From CAKVLS01 sp045638465 (lineage in GTDB: Bacteria; Bacillota; Clostridia; Christensenellales; UBA1242): 64,000 nt of DNA. Below, piece by piece: positions 34,369 to 42,588 of this stretch. The notes beneath the pieces were generated by a model. That model did no database searches. It was not told the DNA's origin and saw only the letters and a list, made by a program, of their open reading frames with translations. A program made the position numbers and the translations under genes. Each line of letters starts with the position of its first letter. The first letter of the stretch is position 1. Location: NCBI GenBank assembly GCA_045638465.1, contig JAZUBK010000028.1, positions 50,751-114,750 on the forward strand. The letters are read 5' to 3'.

Positions 34369-34773
34369 ATGAATCACGCAAAACTAAAAACAATCACTCA
34401 TGACATTGCCTTTTTTGTACTTGTATTTTCACTTGCTACAATTATCATAACATACTCTACTAGCCTTCCTCTTGCGACAGACTATCTAGAAAAAACAATA
34501 TTTATTTTCTTTGTTTGCTGCGCTGGTATAGCTACTACAGCTTTGATTGCAAGACAATTTATTGTAAATAGATTAATCAGCAATATTATCAAATATATGC
34601 TTATTGTATTCGTTTTACTTTCTTCAGTTTTTGCATTTATCTTTGCTGGTTTGTTCTCTGGTTATATTTATGTTTTTGCTTCACTTCTTGCAGGACTATT
34701 TATCTACCTATCTGTTATCGAACTTATCCTAGCAAAAAAATTCACAGCAGAAAACAGAGATAAAGAAATTTAA
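34369..34773 (+). CDS. Four-helix membrane protein, unknown function
   Basis: A 134-residue protein that is mostly membrane: helices at about 11-29, 39-63, 71-92 and 94-116, with a short charged C-terminus (KKFTAENRDKEI). I do not recognise the family. AAAGGAG is the ribosome binding site, and ATG 34369 is chosen over the TTG one codon upstream. Single gene with its own promoter and terminator. Confidence 0.7.
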   Translation: MNHAKLKTITHDIAFFVLVFSLATIIITYSTSLPLATDYLEKTIFIFFVCCAGIATTALIARQFIVNRLISNIIKYMLIVFVLLSSVFAFIFAGLFSGYIYVFASLLAGLFIYLSVIELILAKKFTAENRDKEI

Positions 34774-34794
34774 TAAGCAAACTTATATAAAATT

Positions 34795-34825
34795 AACAAG
34801 AGTATATTTTACTCTTGTTTTTTTA
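34795..34825 (+). terminator. Terminator of four-helix membrane protein gene
   Basis: AACAAGAGTA-TATTT-TACTCTTGTT followed by a T-run. Confidence 0.92.
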
Positions 34826-34845
34826 TTATGATTTTTTTTGTTTTG

Positions 34846-34854
34846 TGCTATAAT
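34846..34854 (+). promoter_or_regulatory. Extended -10 promoter of ldh
   Basis: TGCTATAAT (TATAAT at 34849-34854) with no recognisable -35 upstream. Confidence 0.6.
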
Positions 34855-34874
34855 CTTGGTATAGGAGAATAATT

Positions 34875-35777
34875 ATGGAAAAAGTAGTATTAATCGGTTG
34901 TGGAAACGTAGGTATGAGTTATGCATATAGCTTACTTAATAGTTATGTACATTTGGACGAACTTGTTTTGATAGATATAAACAAAGATAAAGTTGAAGGT
35001 GAGGCTTTGGATTTGCAACACGCAGCCTCTGCCCTAAATAAAAAGATAACTATTAAAGCAGGTAACTACAAAGATTGCAAAGATGCAAATATTGTTTGTA
35101 TTTGTGCCGGTAGAAACCAAAATGTTGGCGAAACTAGACTTGACCTTATACACAAAAACTATGAAGTTTTTAAAAGTATTATTGGCGAGATAAATAAAAC
35201 AAAGTTTAGTGGAATATATCTTATTGCGACAAATCCACTAGATGTTATGACCCATATAACTCAGAAGTTGTCTGGTTTTCCTAAAGAGCGTGTAATTGGT
35301 AGCGGAACTACTCTTGATACTGCAAGATTGAGAGATCTTATCAGTAGAGAGCTTGACCTGAACCCAAAAAACATTCACGCATATGTTGTGGGAGAGCATG
35401 GCGATAGCGAGTTTATACCTTGGAGCAATGCAATTATTGGTCTAAACAGAGCAAGTCTATATCTAAACCAAGAAGTTCGTGATAACATACTAAACGATGT
35501 AAGAAACAGCGCATATGATATCATAAACAAAAAAGGCAATACTTGTTATGGGATAGGTGTTTGTCTTAGAAATATCACAAAAGCAATCTTAGAAAATAGT
35601 AAATCCATCTTTACTGTTTCATGCTATGATGAGGCTAACGATATTTATATTGGACTTCCTGCTATTATTGGTAAAAACGGCGTTGATCAAGTATGCAACT
35701 TAGAGATGACCAAGGAAGAAGAAAGACAATATAATAAGTCTGTAAAAAGCATAAAGTCTGCTATTGATAGTTTGTAA
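34875..35777 (+). CDS. ldh: L-lactate dehydrogenase
   Basis: This 300-residue protein has an NAD-binding Gly-x-Gly-x-x-Gly (VLIGCGNVGMSYAYSLL), Asp at the end of the second strand (VLIDINKDK), the substrate loop AGRNQNVGETRLDL, in which Gln at the specificity position indicates lactate over malate, and the catalytic His in VVGEHGDSE. It reduces pyruvate to L-lactate with NADH, regenerating NAD+ in fermentation. AGGAG precedes the ATG. It is transcribed alone; a hairpin without a T-run lies between it and the CPBP gene. Confidence 0.95.
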   Translation: MEKVVLIGCGNVGMSYAYSLLNSYVHLDELVLIDINKDKVEGEALDLQHAASALNKKITIKAGNYKDCKDANIVCICAGRNQNVGETRLDLIHKNYEVFKSIIGEINKTKFSGIYLIATNPLDVMTHITQKLSGFPKERVIGSGTTLDTARLRDLISRELDLNPKNIHAYVVGEHGDSEFIPWSNAIIGLNRASLYLNQEVRDNILNDVRNSAYDIINKKGNTCYGIGVCLRNITKAILENSKSIFTVSCYDEANDIYIGLPAIIGKNGVDQVCNLEMTKEEERQYNKSVKSIKSAIDSL

Positions 35778-35792
35778 ACAATCCGCTGCTCT

Positions 35793-35824
35793 CTTATTGC
35801 CAAAAACATTTCTTTTGCAATAAG
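35793..35824 (+). other. Inverted repeat between ldh and CPBP protease gene
   Basis: CTTATTGC (35793-35800) and GCAATAAG (35817-35824) are exact complements with a 16-base loop. No T-run follows. It may be a weak terminator of ldh or a leader hairpin of the next gene. Confidence 0.4.
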
Positions 35825-35849
35825 TTTAGGACAAAATATTGAGGTGCTT

Positions 35850-36593
35850 ATGTATAAACTTTATAAAAAAAGTGAAATATGGTTTTCTGTTGTTTTAATA
35901 ATCGTGTACATCGTGGGGACAATAATTTTTTATAACATTGCAGCGGCGTTTAAAATTACCAACTTTTTGACACCTTTGTTTTATGCTTCTATATCTGTTT
36001 TATTGCTTATCTTTATTTTGAAAAACAAACTAAAAACAAAGTACGGTATATGTAAATCGCCATTTGAGATGAAATACTTTTTGTTTTTTATTCCGCTGGT
36101 TGTTCTTGTTTCTATAAACTTTTGGTTTGGGGCACAATCAAGCCTTGGCTTTCTAGATTCTATGATGTTTATTGTCACTATGCTTTGTGTTGGCTTTTTA
36201 GAAGAAATTATTTTTAGAGGCTTTTTATTTAAGGCAATGGAAAAAGATAGCCTAAAGTGGGCAGTTATTGTTAGTAGTTTGACTTTTGGGTTCGGACATA
36301 TAATCAATTTGTTTGTTGCGGGAGCGGATATTTTGACAACTATACTTCAAATATTCTATGCCACAACAACAGGCTTTTTGTTTGTAATAATTTTTTATAA
36401 AGGGAAAACGCTACTTCCTTGTATCATAACCCATAGTTTGTTCAACTCTCTATCACTATTTGCAGCAACCATTTCCACCACCCTTAACATAATTACTGCG
36501 GTGGTTATAATGGCTTTGACCTTGGCTTATGCGATAGTTTTGATTAAAATATTACCAAAGCAAGAAAGTACAATAAATACTAACAAAAAATAA
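35850..36593 (+). CDS. CPBP-family intramembrane metalloprotease
   Basis: This 247-residue protein has about seven membrane helices and the CPBP (Abi) motifs: FLEEIIFRGFL (Glu-Glu-x-x-x-Arg), FGFGHIIN (Phe-x-x-x-His) and ITHSLFNSLS (His-x-x-x-Asn). Members are related to Rce1 prenyl-protein proteases and include bacteriocin self-immunity proteins. No bacteriocin gene is seen here. TGAGGTG before ATG 35850 sets the start. Terminator at 36601-36631. Confidence 0.9.
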   Translation: MYKLYKKSEIWFSVVLIIVYIVGTIIFYNIAAAFKITNFLTPLFYASISVLLLIFILKNKLKTKYGICKSPFEMKYFLFFIPLVVLVSINFWFGAQSSLGFLDSMMFIVTMLCVGFLEEIIFRGFLFKAMEKDSLKWAVIVSSLTFGFGHIINLFVAGADILTTILQIFYATTTGFLFVIIFYKGKTLLPCIITHSLFNSLSLFAATISTTLNIITAVVIMALTLAYAIVLIKILPKQESTINTNKK

Positions 36594-36600
36594 CAAATCA

Positions 36601-36631
36601 AGAGCTAAAAGATTATTTAGCTCTTTTTTTA
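36601..36631 (+). terminator. Terminator of CPBP gene
   Basis: AGAGCTAAA-AGATTA-TTTAGCTCT followed by seven T. Confidence 0.9.
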
Positions 36632-36714
36632 TAATCAAAAAATTGTTTAGGTGGCAAACTTCGGCATATATTTTCAAATCGGAAAATACGTAGAGTTTAT
36701 TTTGCCTTTTTGAG

Positions 36715-36743
36715 TTATTGTTTTGGGTTTTATATGATATACT
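36715..36743 (+). promoter_or_regulatory. Promoter of XRE/zinc-ribbon gene
   Basis: TTATTG (36715-36720), a 17-base spacer ending TGA and TATACT (36738-36743). Confidence 0.55.
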
Positions 36744-36766
36744 TTAGACAGAGAAGGAGATAAATA

Positions 36767-37372
36767 ATGGAATATAGCAAAATTGGTCAGTTTATCGCAA
36801 ATCAACGCAAAGCAAAAAAACTCACTCAAGCAAAACTTGCTGAACAATTATTTGTTAGCGAAAAGACAGTGTCAAAGTGGGAAAATGGAAAAGGTATTCC
36901 CGACACAAACTCTTTGCCAAAACTATGTGAGATTTTGGGTGTAGGTTTAAATGAACTTTTGAGTGGAGAAAAAATGGATACAAAAAATGACAAACAAGCA
37001 AGTGAACAACTTTTGCTTAGCATGTCAAAAGAACTAGAGTACAAAAACAAAACAATTTGGACATCTATGTGGGTGATAATGATTGTAAGTATGATATCTT
37101 TACTTGCGGGACTTTTTATTGCTGCTTTTTTAATACCAGAAGGAATTTTTCAACTATTAACAATATTGGGTGTATGTATTTTATTTTTAGTGCCTTGCTT
37201 TTACGCTTTGAAACTTGAAGTTTCGGTCGGAGCTTATAAATGTAAAAAGTGCGGTTGCGAAATTGTACCTTCTTATAAACAGGTGCTTGGGGCAATGCAC
37301 AGCGGAACTACACGTTATCTAAAATGCCCTAACTGCAATCAAAGATCTTGGTGTAAAAAAGTAATAAAATAA
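36767..37372 (+). CDS. XRE regulator with membrane helices and C-terminal zinc ribbon
   Basis: This 201-residue protein has three parts. Residues 5-65 form an XRE helix-turn-helix (LTQAKLAEQLFVSEKTVSKW). Two membrane helices lie at about 96-118 and 124-145. A C-terminal zinc ribbon has YKCKKCGCE and, after a spacer, LKCPNCNQRSWC. The combination suggests a membrane-anchored DNA-binding sensor whose metal-binding end may respond to a ligand or to the redox state (inference). AAGGAG precedes the ATG. A leaderless GNAT gene starts 38 bases downstream with its own promoter. Confidence 0.85.
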   Translation: MEYSKIGQFIANQRKAKKLTQAKLAEQLFVSEKTVSKWENGKGIPDTNSLPKLCEILGVGLNELLSGEKMDTKNDKQASEQLLLSMSKELEYKNKTIWTSMWVIMIVSMISLLAGLFIAAFLIPEGIFQLLTILGVCILFLVPCFYALKLEVSVGAYKCKKCGCEIVPSYKQVLGAMHSGTTRYLKCPNCNQRSWCKKVIK

Positions 37373-37375
37373 GTA

Positions 37376-37404
37376 TTTAATTAATATATCTTTTGTGGTA
37401 TAAT
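37376..37404 (+). promoter_or_regulatory. Promoter of GNAT gene, predicted leaderless
   Basis: Extended -10 TGGTATAAT (TATAAT at 37399-37404) with a poor -35 (TTTAAT, 37376-37381). Only AAAAGT separates the -10 from the ATG at 37411. Confidence 0.65.
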
Positions 37405-37410
37405 AAAAGT

Positions 37411-37881
37411 ATGAGAATAGTAACTTTAACTAGCCATTATATCAAAGATATATCTACTCTATGTGTAGATAGTTTTTTGGACGGGGAGTACTCTTATTAT
37501 TTGCAAATGAAAAATCTAAAAGGTCTTGATAGTTTTGTGGACTTTTGCTCAGTTTCAAATATCAAAGACAAGTTTGATGATAAACATATTTTCTTAGGAG
37601 CTTTTGATGAAAATACTTTGATTGGGGTGTGTTGCGTTAATCTAAAGATTGGAAATATACTACTGCTATTTGTAGATAAAGATTATCAAAACCAAGGTGT
37701 TGGAAAAGCTTTACTAGGTAAAGCCGAAGAAATCGCCAAAGAAAGAGGCCTTAAAAAATTAACCGTAGACTCTACGCACTTCGGGGTAAGATTTTATAGG
37801 GCAAACGGCTATAAAGAAGTGTCAAAAGAACAAATCTTGAGCGAAGGCCTTATATTTACCACAATGTCAAAAAACATATAA
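37411..37881 (+). CDS. GNAT-family acetyltransferase, predicted leaderless mRNA
   Basis: A 156-residue GNAT protein with the acetyl-CoA loop DKDYQNQGVGKALLGKAEEI and the C-terminal VDSTHFGVRFYRANGYKEV. The acceptor is unknown. The frame can be read six codons further upstream, but that would start inside the -10 hexamer, so ATG 37411 is taken. There is no Shine-Dalgarno; the ATG sits at the predicted transcription start. Terminator at 37884-37911. Confidence 0.82.
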   Translation: MRIVTLTSHYIKDISTLCVDSFLDGEYSYYLQMKNLKGLDSFVDFCSVSNIKDKFDDKHIFLGAFDENTLIGVCCVNLKIGNILLLFVDKDYQNQGVGKALLGKAEEIAKERGLKKLTVDSTHFGVRFYRANGYKEVSKEQILSEGLIFTTMSKNI

Positions 37882-37883
37882 AA

Positions 37884-37911
37884 AAACTAGCAGAAAACTG
37901 CTAGTTTTTTT
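37884..37911. terminator. Bidirectional terminator, GNAT and VanZ genes
   Basis: AAACTAGCAG-AAAA-CTGCTAGTTT with A- and T-runs either side. Confidence 0.92.
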
Positions 37912-37926
37912 GTTGTATATGTTTGT

Positions 37927-38595
37927 TTAGTTTTTGTCTGTGGTTATGCTTTTTTTATTTTCACTACCATCTTCAAGGTTTGTTTCTTTGTTTTCGCTAG
38001 ATTCTTTTTGAGCTTTAGTGTGGGTTGTTTCAATAGTAGCAGAATCTATAACTGTTTGATTTTCTACCCCTTTGCTTTGAGGGGCGTTTTGATTCTTTTT
38101 TTCTTTTATTTTTCTTTTTGCCCAAACAAATAACATAGCATATAGACAACCAAGTATTGTACTAACGCCATTTAGCCATATGTCGCTTACTTGTGGAAAT
38201 CTTGGTACTGGCAAAATAAATTGCATAATTTCTATAAATAGTCCTGTTGCAAAACCAATAATTACTGATTTTAGTAGTGGCTTTTTGCAGACCGTTCCGA
38301 TATATAAACCAATTGGAACTAGCATTGTGATATTGGTTAAAAAGCCCCACATCGATTCTGGCACTGGCGACCATATGATATCTTTTGATGCCCATTTACC
38401 GCTAAAATCCCAAACTACTTTGATCCCATCTCCAAAACTTATATCAGAAAAAACACCAACCGCAAGGACAATAGAATACAAAATAAGTAATATCGTTGGA
38501 ATTATGATTTTCACTTTTTCATTATTAACAAAAAGTATAAATATTGCAGTGAGCAAAAGCCCCACATTAAAAACAATTCCTATAATTAAATCCAT
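37927..38595 (-). CDS. VanZ-family membrane protein
   Basis: This 222-residue protein has about five membrane helices in the first 160 residues and VanZ signatures: NITMLVPIGLYIG, GFATGLFIEIMQFILPVPRF and SDIWLNGVSTILGCL. A charged, low-complexity tail of about 60 residues follows. VanZ is linked to teicoplanin resistance, but most homologues have no known role. No van operon is present. No ribosome binding site is seen, and a -10 ends six bases before the ATG, predicting a leaderless mRNA. Confidence 0.85.
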   Translation of the reverse strand: MDLIIGIVFNVGLLLTAIFILFVNNEKVKIIIPTILLILYSIVLAVGVFSDISFGDGIKVVWDFSGKWASKDIIWSPVPESMWGFLTNITMLVPIGLYIGTVCKKPLLKSVIIGFATGLFIEIMQFILPVPRFPQVSDIWLNGVSTILGCLYAMLFVWAKRKIKEKKNQNAPQSKGVENQTVIDSATIETTHTKAQKESSENKETNLEDGSENKKSITTDKN

Positions 38596-38601
38596 ATTTT
38601 T

Positions 38602-38629
38602 ATTATATCATAATATTATAAAATAACAA
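38602..38629 (-). promoter_or_regulatory. Promoter of VanZ gene, predicted leaderless
   Basis: TTGTTA (38624-38629), a 16-base spacer ending TGA and TATAAT (38602-38607) on the reverse strand, then AAAAAT and the ATG. Confidence 0.68.
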
Positions 38630-38678
38630 ATTATTACAAAAACTTAATACTTCTTTTAATTTTTTGAATTTTTATAAA

Positions 38679-38706
38679 AAAAGAACATACATTTTTTTGT
38701 ATGTCC
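38679..38706 (-). terminator. Terminator of fused ABC transporter gene
   Basis: GGACATACA and TGTATGTTC form the stem on the reverse strand, followed by a T-run. Confidence 0.85.
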
Positions 38707-38718
38707 TTTTTATTTTAA

Positions 38719-41214
38719 CTAAAATATCTTCATAAGTTCCTTTGGAGGCATCTTTGAGTATTTACGTATAGGTAGGAATGTACCAACCGCAACAACGGCA
38801 AGACAGATAAGTGCTATCCATAGGTACATCAAACCAGAAGTTGTAAATACTGATACTGTAACTGGTATTTGTGATACAACAACAATATTGCTTACTGCTG
38901 CAACAACAAATGTAAATAGTATAGTAATCAAGAAAATCAATAGAGCGATACTTGCACTACACAATACAAATATACCAGCGATATCGCCTTTACCACAACC
39001 TAGAGTTTTCAAAACACCAATATCATTTTTCTTGTCGGCGATCATTTGGCTGATGAAATAGTACATAAGTACTAGTGAGTATATAGCCATAAAGATACTT
39101 GCAACAAGGAAAGCTGATTTCATAACAGAAATTCTTTCACCATAGTTTGTGATAGTATTTGAGTTTGTAGAAACAAATGTAAAGTCTTTTGCTTCCAAAA
39201 TGTTAATTACGTCTTCAATTTTGTCATTTCCTACACTTGTAAATAATACCTTTGTATTTGTAGAAAATGTTGTTTGAGCAAGGATATCTCTTTCAAATCT
39301 AGCTTGGGTAAATAGAATTTCAACATCGGTAGCTTCTTCGTCGGCTTCAAATACACCAGCAATAGTATATTCTATAGCTTCACAGTTGTTTAGTTTAATG
39401 GTCAAGGTTCTATTTGCACCAAGTGTGTGATCAAGGCCTAAATCTACATTTGCGCCCACCATTGTTCCAAGAGGGGTATAACCTGGCAAACCATTTGTTA
39501 TTTCGTTATAAAGGTCTGTAGAAATAATAATATCAGTTGATCCAATGTCTGACATTGTAAGGTCTGTCTTTAAGTAAATTGAACCACTAAAAGAATCTAT
39601 CAATGTTGCAGTTAGATTTGTTGTATTGATAAGGTTTGTATTATCTTTTTCGATAGTAGCAACAAGTCCATCTACTTGTGGGTGTTCAAGTGCATAACTT
39701 TTGATAAAACCTGCAGTTGTGTGCAATACGCTATAGATATAGTTTAGTTTAAAATCAAACTCTTCTGCGTTTGCTTGTTCTCTAAAGCCTAGTGTATCGC
39801 TAGAAACAAATTTTTTGTAGTCAGTTTTGTATACGCCACAAACTTTGATATAACCATAGTTTGTAGAAATTTCTTTTCCGATAAGACCAGCAAATTCGTC
39901 ATCTTCGGTACCTTCAAAATATGATAGTTGAACGATTCCGCCATTTTTGTAATATGCACCATATTTTTTCAAAAGTGCCGCAAAGTAGTCGCTTATAACT
40001 ACTTCGTTATCGTATTGTGGGTATGCACCGCTCAAAACATCTTGTTTCAAAATGTTTTGGTCTGGCATATCATCTAGGTCACTGATAAGGCCTTTGATTG
40101 TGAAATTTTGTGCGTTTGAACTATAAAAGCCTTGGCCAAAGTCTACTGCAAAGTTTACTTTTGCCATATCTTTAAAGCTATTCATAATAGAAAGATCTTG
40201 TTTTCTGAAATCTTCGATTATGTTATCTGATAGAGCATCATTTATTGGCTTTGAACTATCCGTCGATCCATAAACAAATGCGACATAAGGGGTGTCTTTT
40301 TCTTGTATAGAATTTGCCAATACTCTATTATAGTTGTATCCATCTAAGATAAAAAACACACTAAAGAATAACAGTGCAAGACATGATAGCAAAGTTACAA
40401 ATGTAAAGCTTACTTTTTTAGCAGCAAGATATGAGTAGGCTAATTTTACAGTTTGTTTAGCGCCCAATTTACTCTTTGTAAGAGCGTTTGCAGTGTTTAA
40501 CTTTTGAGCAGGAACTTTAGGCTCTTCTGTTTTTGCTTTTTTGGTCAAACGTTTATCATCAACGATTACACCTTTGTCTAGGGTAATTATTCTGTCACCA
40601 TATTTTTGCATAGCGTCTTCTTTGTGAGTTACGGCTATGATAAGGTGATTTTCTGAGTATTTTTTTAATACTTCCCAGATAATGTCTGAGTTTCTCTTAT
40701 CAAGACTGGCTGTTGGTTCGTCTACCAAAATTACTTTTACATTCATAAGTAATGTACGAGCAACCGCTACTCTTTTCTTTTCGCCACCGCTTATTTCGGC
40801 AGGCATACGATCGCCAAAGCCACTAAGACCAACTATCTCTAAAGCTTCGTTTACCTCTTCGTCACTTGCATATTGTCCGTGAATTGCTTTTTCTAGTCTA
40901 ACGTTTTCGGCAACGGTAAGACTAGGAATAAGTGTGTTTTCTTGGATAATAAAGTCAACGTAACTATTACGGTAAGCGTCCATTTGTTTTTGGTTTAGAG
41001 TCTTTAGGTCTACACCATCAACTAAAATTTGGCCTTCTTCGTATTTGTCAATACCACCAATAAGTGAAAGAAGCGTACTCTTACCGTTACCACTCGCACC
41101 AGCGATAAAGGTGATGCCTTTTTCGTCAAAGTCGATGTTGATATCAGTAAGGGCTTTTACTTGATTTTCGCCACGGTTATAATGGACTTTGTTTAATTTT
41201 TTAATTTGAATCAT
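38719..41214 (-). CDS. ABC transporter, ATPase fused to FtsX-type permease
   Basis: This 831-residue fusion protein has an N-terminal MacB/LolD-type ATPase: Walker A GASGNGKST at 39-47, signature ISGGEKKRVAVAR and Walker B VILVDEPTAS. After a linker comes the first membrane helix (about 275-297), then a large extracytoplasmic domain of about 370 residues, and three C-terminal FtsX-type helices (starting AFLVASIFMAIYSLVLMYYF). MacB-like proteins move lipoproteins, peptides or antibiotics by conformational coupling; with one permease per chain it would dimerise. AGAGGT precedes the ATG. It is monocistronic. No two-component system of the BceRS type is next to it. Confidence 0.92.
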   Translation of the reverse strand: MIQIKKLNKVHYNRGENQVKALTDINIDFDEKGITFIAGASGNGKSTLLSLIGGIDKYEEGQILVDGVDLKTLNQKQMDAYRNSYVDFIIQENTLIPSLTVAENVRLEKAIHGQYASDEEVNEALEIVGLSGFGDRMPAEISGGEKKRVAVARTLLMNVKVILVDEPTASLDKRNSDIIWEVLKKYSENHLIIAVTHKEDAMQKYGDRIITLDKGVIVDDKRLTKKAKTEEPKVPAQKLNTANALTKSKLGAKQTVKLAYSYLAAKKVSFTFVTLLSCLALLFFSVFFILDGYNYNRVLANSIQEKDTPYVAFVYGSTDSSKPINDALSDNIIEDFRKQDLSIMNSFKDMAKVNFAVDFGQGFYSSNAQNFTIKGLISDLDDMPDQNILKQDVLSGAYPQYDNEVVISDYFAALLKKYGAYYKNGGIVQLSYFEGTEDDEFAGLIGKEISTNYGYIKVCGVYKTDYKKFVSSDTLGFREQANAEEFDFKLNYIYSVLHTTAGFIKSYALEHPQVDGLVATIEKDNTNLINTTNLTATLIDSFSGSIYLKTDLTMSDIGSTDIIISTDLYNEITNGLPGYTPLGTMVGANVDLGLDHTLGANRTLTIKLNNCEAIEYTIAGVFEADEEATDVEILFTQARFERDILAQTTFSTNTKVLFTSVGNDKIEDVINILEAKDFTFVSTNSNTITNYGERISVMKSAFLVASIFMAIYSLVLMYYFISQMIADKKNDIGVLKTLGCGKGDIAGIFVLCSASIALLIFLITILFTFVVAAVSNIVVVSQIPVTVSVFTTSGLMYLWIALICLAVVAVGTFLPIRKYSKMPPKELMKIF

Positions 41215-41266
41215 ACTCTACCTCTAAAAAAATTCTAAATAAAGCAGTTTTTTCTTTTATAAATAT

Positions 41267-41294
41267 ATTATACATTTATTGCTAAAAAAAACAA
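41267..41294 (-). promoter_or_regulatory. Promoter of fused ABC transporter gene
   Basis: TTGTTT (41289-41294), a 16-base spacer and TATAAT (41267-41272) on the reverse strand. Confidence 0.62.
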
Positions 41295-41310
41295 ACTAAA
41301 TAAGCAAAAA

Positions 41311-41331
41311 AAACACACCATAAGGTGTGCC
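41311..41331 (-). terminator. Terminator of the small membrane peptide/anchored protein operon
   Basis: CACACC-ATAA-GGTGTG with an A-run on its 5' side that is a T-run on the reverse strand. Confidence 0.85.
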
Positions 41332-41335
41332 TTTT

Positions 41336-42223
41336 TTATATTTTTAGAATAAATTTTATATCAGTACCAACTGTCTCAAAAGCAAAGCCTGTAATTCCGA
41401 CAACATCTAGTTCTCTAACAAGACCTGGGCCATTGTCGTTGCCGATAAGGGCTTGGAATACAAGATCACCGATGTCTTCACAAAGTGCTCTTGCTGATGT
41501 ATTACCAACAACACTACCAATAACAGAAATCACTTGAGATGTTTGATCTGCGGTAAGGCTGTTTAATTTCATATTCTTTGGTGTGATTTTATATGTTCTT
41601 GCGTCTGTTTGCTCTATAGAAAAGTTTACAGAAACATATGCGTCGTTTGGTATGTATTTTATAAACAAACTAACAGGAAATACATTTACTGCAGATTTTA
41701 ATTCTTTTAGCGAAGTATGGAAAACAACGTTTACATCTATTTTGTTGCCGTTGGCCATAGATGTTAGGTTGCTAAATGTAATTTGCTTTAGCGAAATGTC
41801 CAACTCTAAATCTTCGCCAATTTGTGCAGAAGAATTTAAAAGTGATTGCACCAAACTTGCAACTTGAACATCAGTTAGTTGTATTTCTTGGGTAGCATTT
41901 GTAAGGCCAGAAATATCATCGTTGATTTTGTATTCGCCGTTTTCTACGGTATAAAAACCAGATAGTCCAGCAAGATCAAATTGCTCAAAGGCAATGTTTG
42001 TACTCTCATCAGTAATAGGGGTTGTAATCATTGTGGTCTCATCAAAGTCTTGCCCCATCTTTTTCATAATATTGATAATTCCAAAAATGTCTATGCCCAA
42101 AACAACCCTAACATAAAAATATATGCCAAGCAATACAACCGCAACAACTGCGACTATAATGCCAATAATTTTGAGCATAGCAAATAAAAATCCAAAGTTA
42201 TTTTGCTTTTTTGCTTCTTCCAT
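41336..42223 (-). CDS. Membrane-anchored extracytoplasmic protein, unknown family
   Basis: This 295-residue protein has a short charged N-terminus, one membrane helix (about 16-43, rich in Ile/Val) and an outer domain of about 245 residues with alternating strands (LDISLKQITFSNL, IDVNVVFHTSLKELK, AYVSVNFSIEQTD). The pattern recalls lipid-binding or LPS-assembly-type beta sheets, but I cannot place it in a family. AGGAG precedes the ATG. It follows a 50-residue membrane peptide gene by nine bases in one operon driven by a consensus promoter. Confidence 0.72.
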   Translation of the reverse strand: MEEAKKQNNFGFLFAMLKIIGIIVAVVAVVLLGIYFYVRVVLGIDIFGIINIMKKMGQDFDETTMITTPITDESTNIAFEQFDLAGLSGFYTVENGEYKINDDISGLTNATQEIQLTDVQVASLVQSLLNSSAQIGEDLELDISLKQITFSNLTSMANGNKIDVNVVFHTSLKELKSAVNVFPVSLFIKYIPNDAYVSVNFSIEQTDARTYKITPKNMKLNSLTADQTSQVISVIGSVVGNTSARALCEDIGDLVFQALIGNDNGPGLVRELDVVGITGFAFETVGTDIKFILKI

Positions 42224-42232
42224 TATATTCTC

Positions 42233-42385
42233 CTAAAAGATTAATATTATACCTACTATAATAGCATCTATGACAAGTAATCTAAACAAAAGACCTATTG
42301 GTGACAAAAAGTCTTTGATTACCCACCAAATTACTTTCCAAATAAACTTAAAAATTCCTTTAAAGAAATTCCATATAACACTCAT
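42233..42385 (-). CDS. 50-residue aromatic membrane peptide
   Basis: Reverse-strand reading from ATG 42385 to TAG 42233 gives MSVIWNFFKGIFKFIWKVIW, a further WVIKDFLSPIGLLFRLL, and a hydrophobic tail ending GIILIF. It is rich in Trp, Phe and Lys in the first half (amphipathic) and ends with a likely membrane helix. AGGAG lies seven bases before the ATG, a perfect consensus promoter (42406-42434) is upstream, and the stop codon overlaps the ribosome binding site of the next gene. These make it a real gene despite its size. Function unknown; association with the anchored protein downstream is likely. Confidence 0.75.
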   Translation of the reverse strand: MSVIWNFFKGIFKFIWKVIWWVIKDFLSPIGLLFRLLVIDAIIVGIILIF

Positions 42386-42405
42386 AGTTTTTCTCCTATA
42401 TATTT

Positions 42406-42434
42406 ATTATAACGAAAAGATAATACATTGTCAA
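42406..42434 (-). promoter_or_regulatory. Consensus promoter of the 50-residue peptide operon
   Basis: TTGACA (42429-42434), a 17-base spacer and TATAAT (42406-42411) on the reverse strand: a perfect housekeeping-sigma promoter. Confidence 0.92.
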
Positions 42435-42496
42435 TAATTGCCCCTTTGTATAAAAAAGATGTTTTGACTATTTTTTATACAAAATCAACTTAAACA

Positions 42497-42525
42497 TTGA
42501 CAAAATACTTTGGTTGTTATATACT
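42497..42525 (+). promoter_or_regulatory. Promoter of tRNA-Arg(ACG)
   Basis: TTGACA (42497-42502), a 17-base spacer and TATACT (42520-42525). Confidence 0.88.
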
Positions 42526-42531
42526 TATAGG

Positions 42532-42569
42532 GTACTAAAAATTTGCCAAATAAGACAACTTTTTAGTAC
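42532..42569 (+). other. Hairpin in the tRNA-Arg(ACG) 5' leader
   Basis: GTACTAAAAA (42532-42541) and TTTTTAGTAC (42560-42569) are exact complements with an 18-base loop, at the very start of the transcript and 19 bases before the mature tRNA. It may affect processing by RNase P or leader decay. Confidence 0.5.
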
Positions 42570-42588
42570 AAATATTCCCTCTTTATAT

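Noticed and set aside
37927..38595. Glycopeptide resistance cluster because of VanZ
   Set aside because: No vanA/H/X or vanRS genes are nearby; VanZ-like proteins are widespread without resistance.
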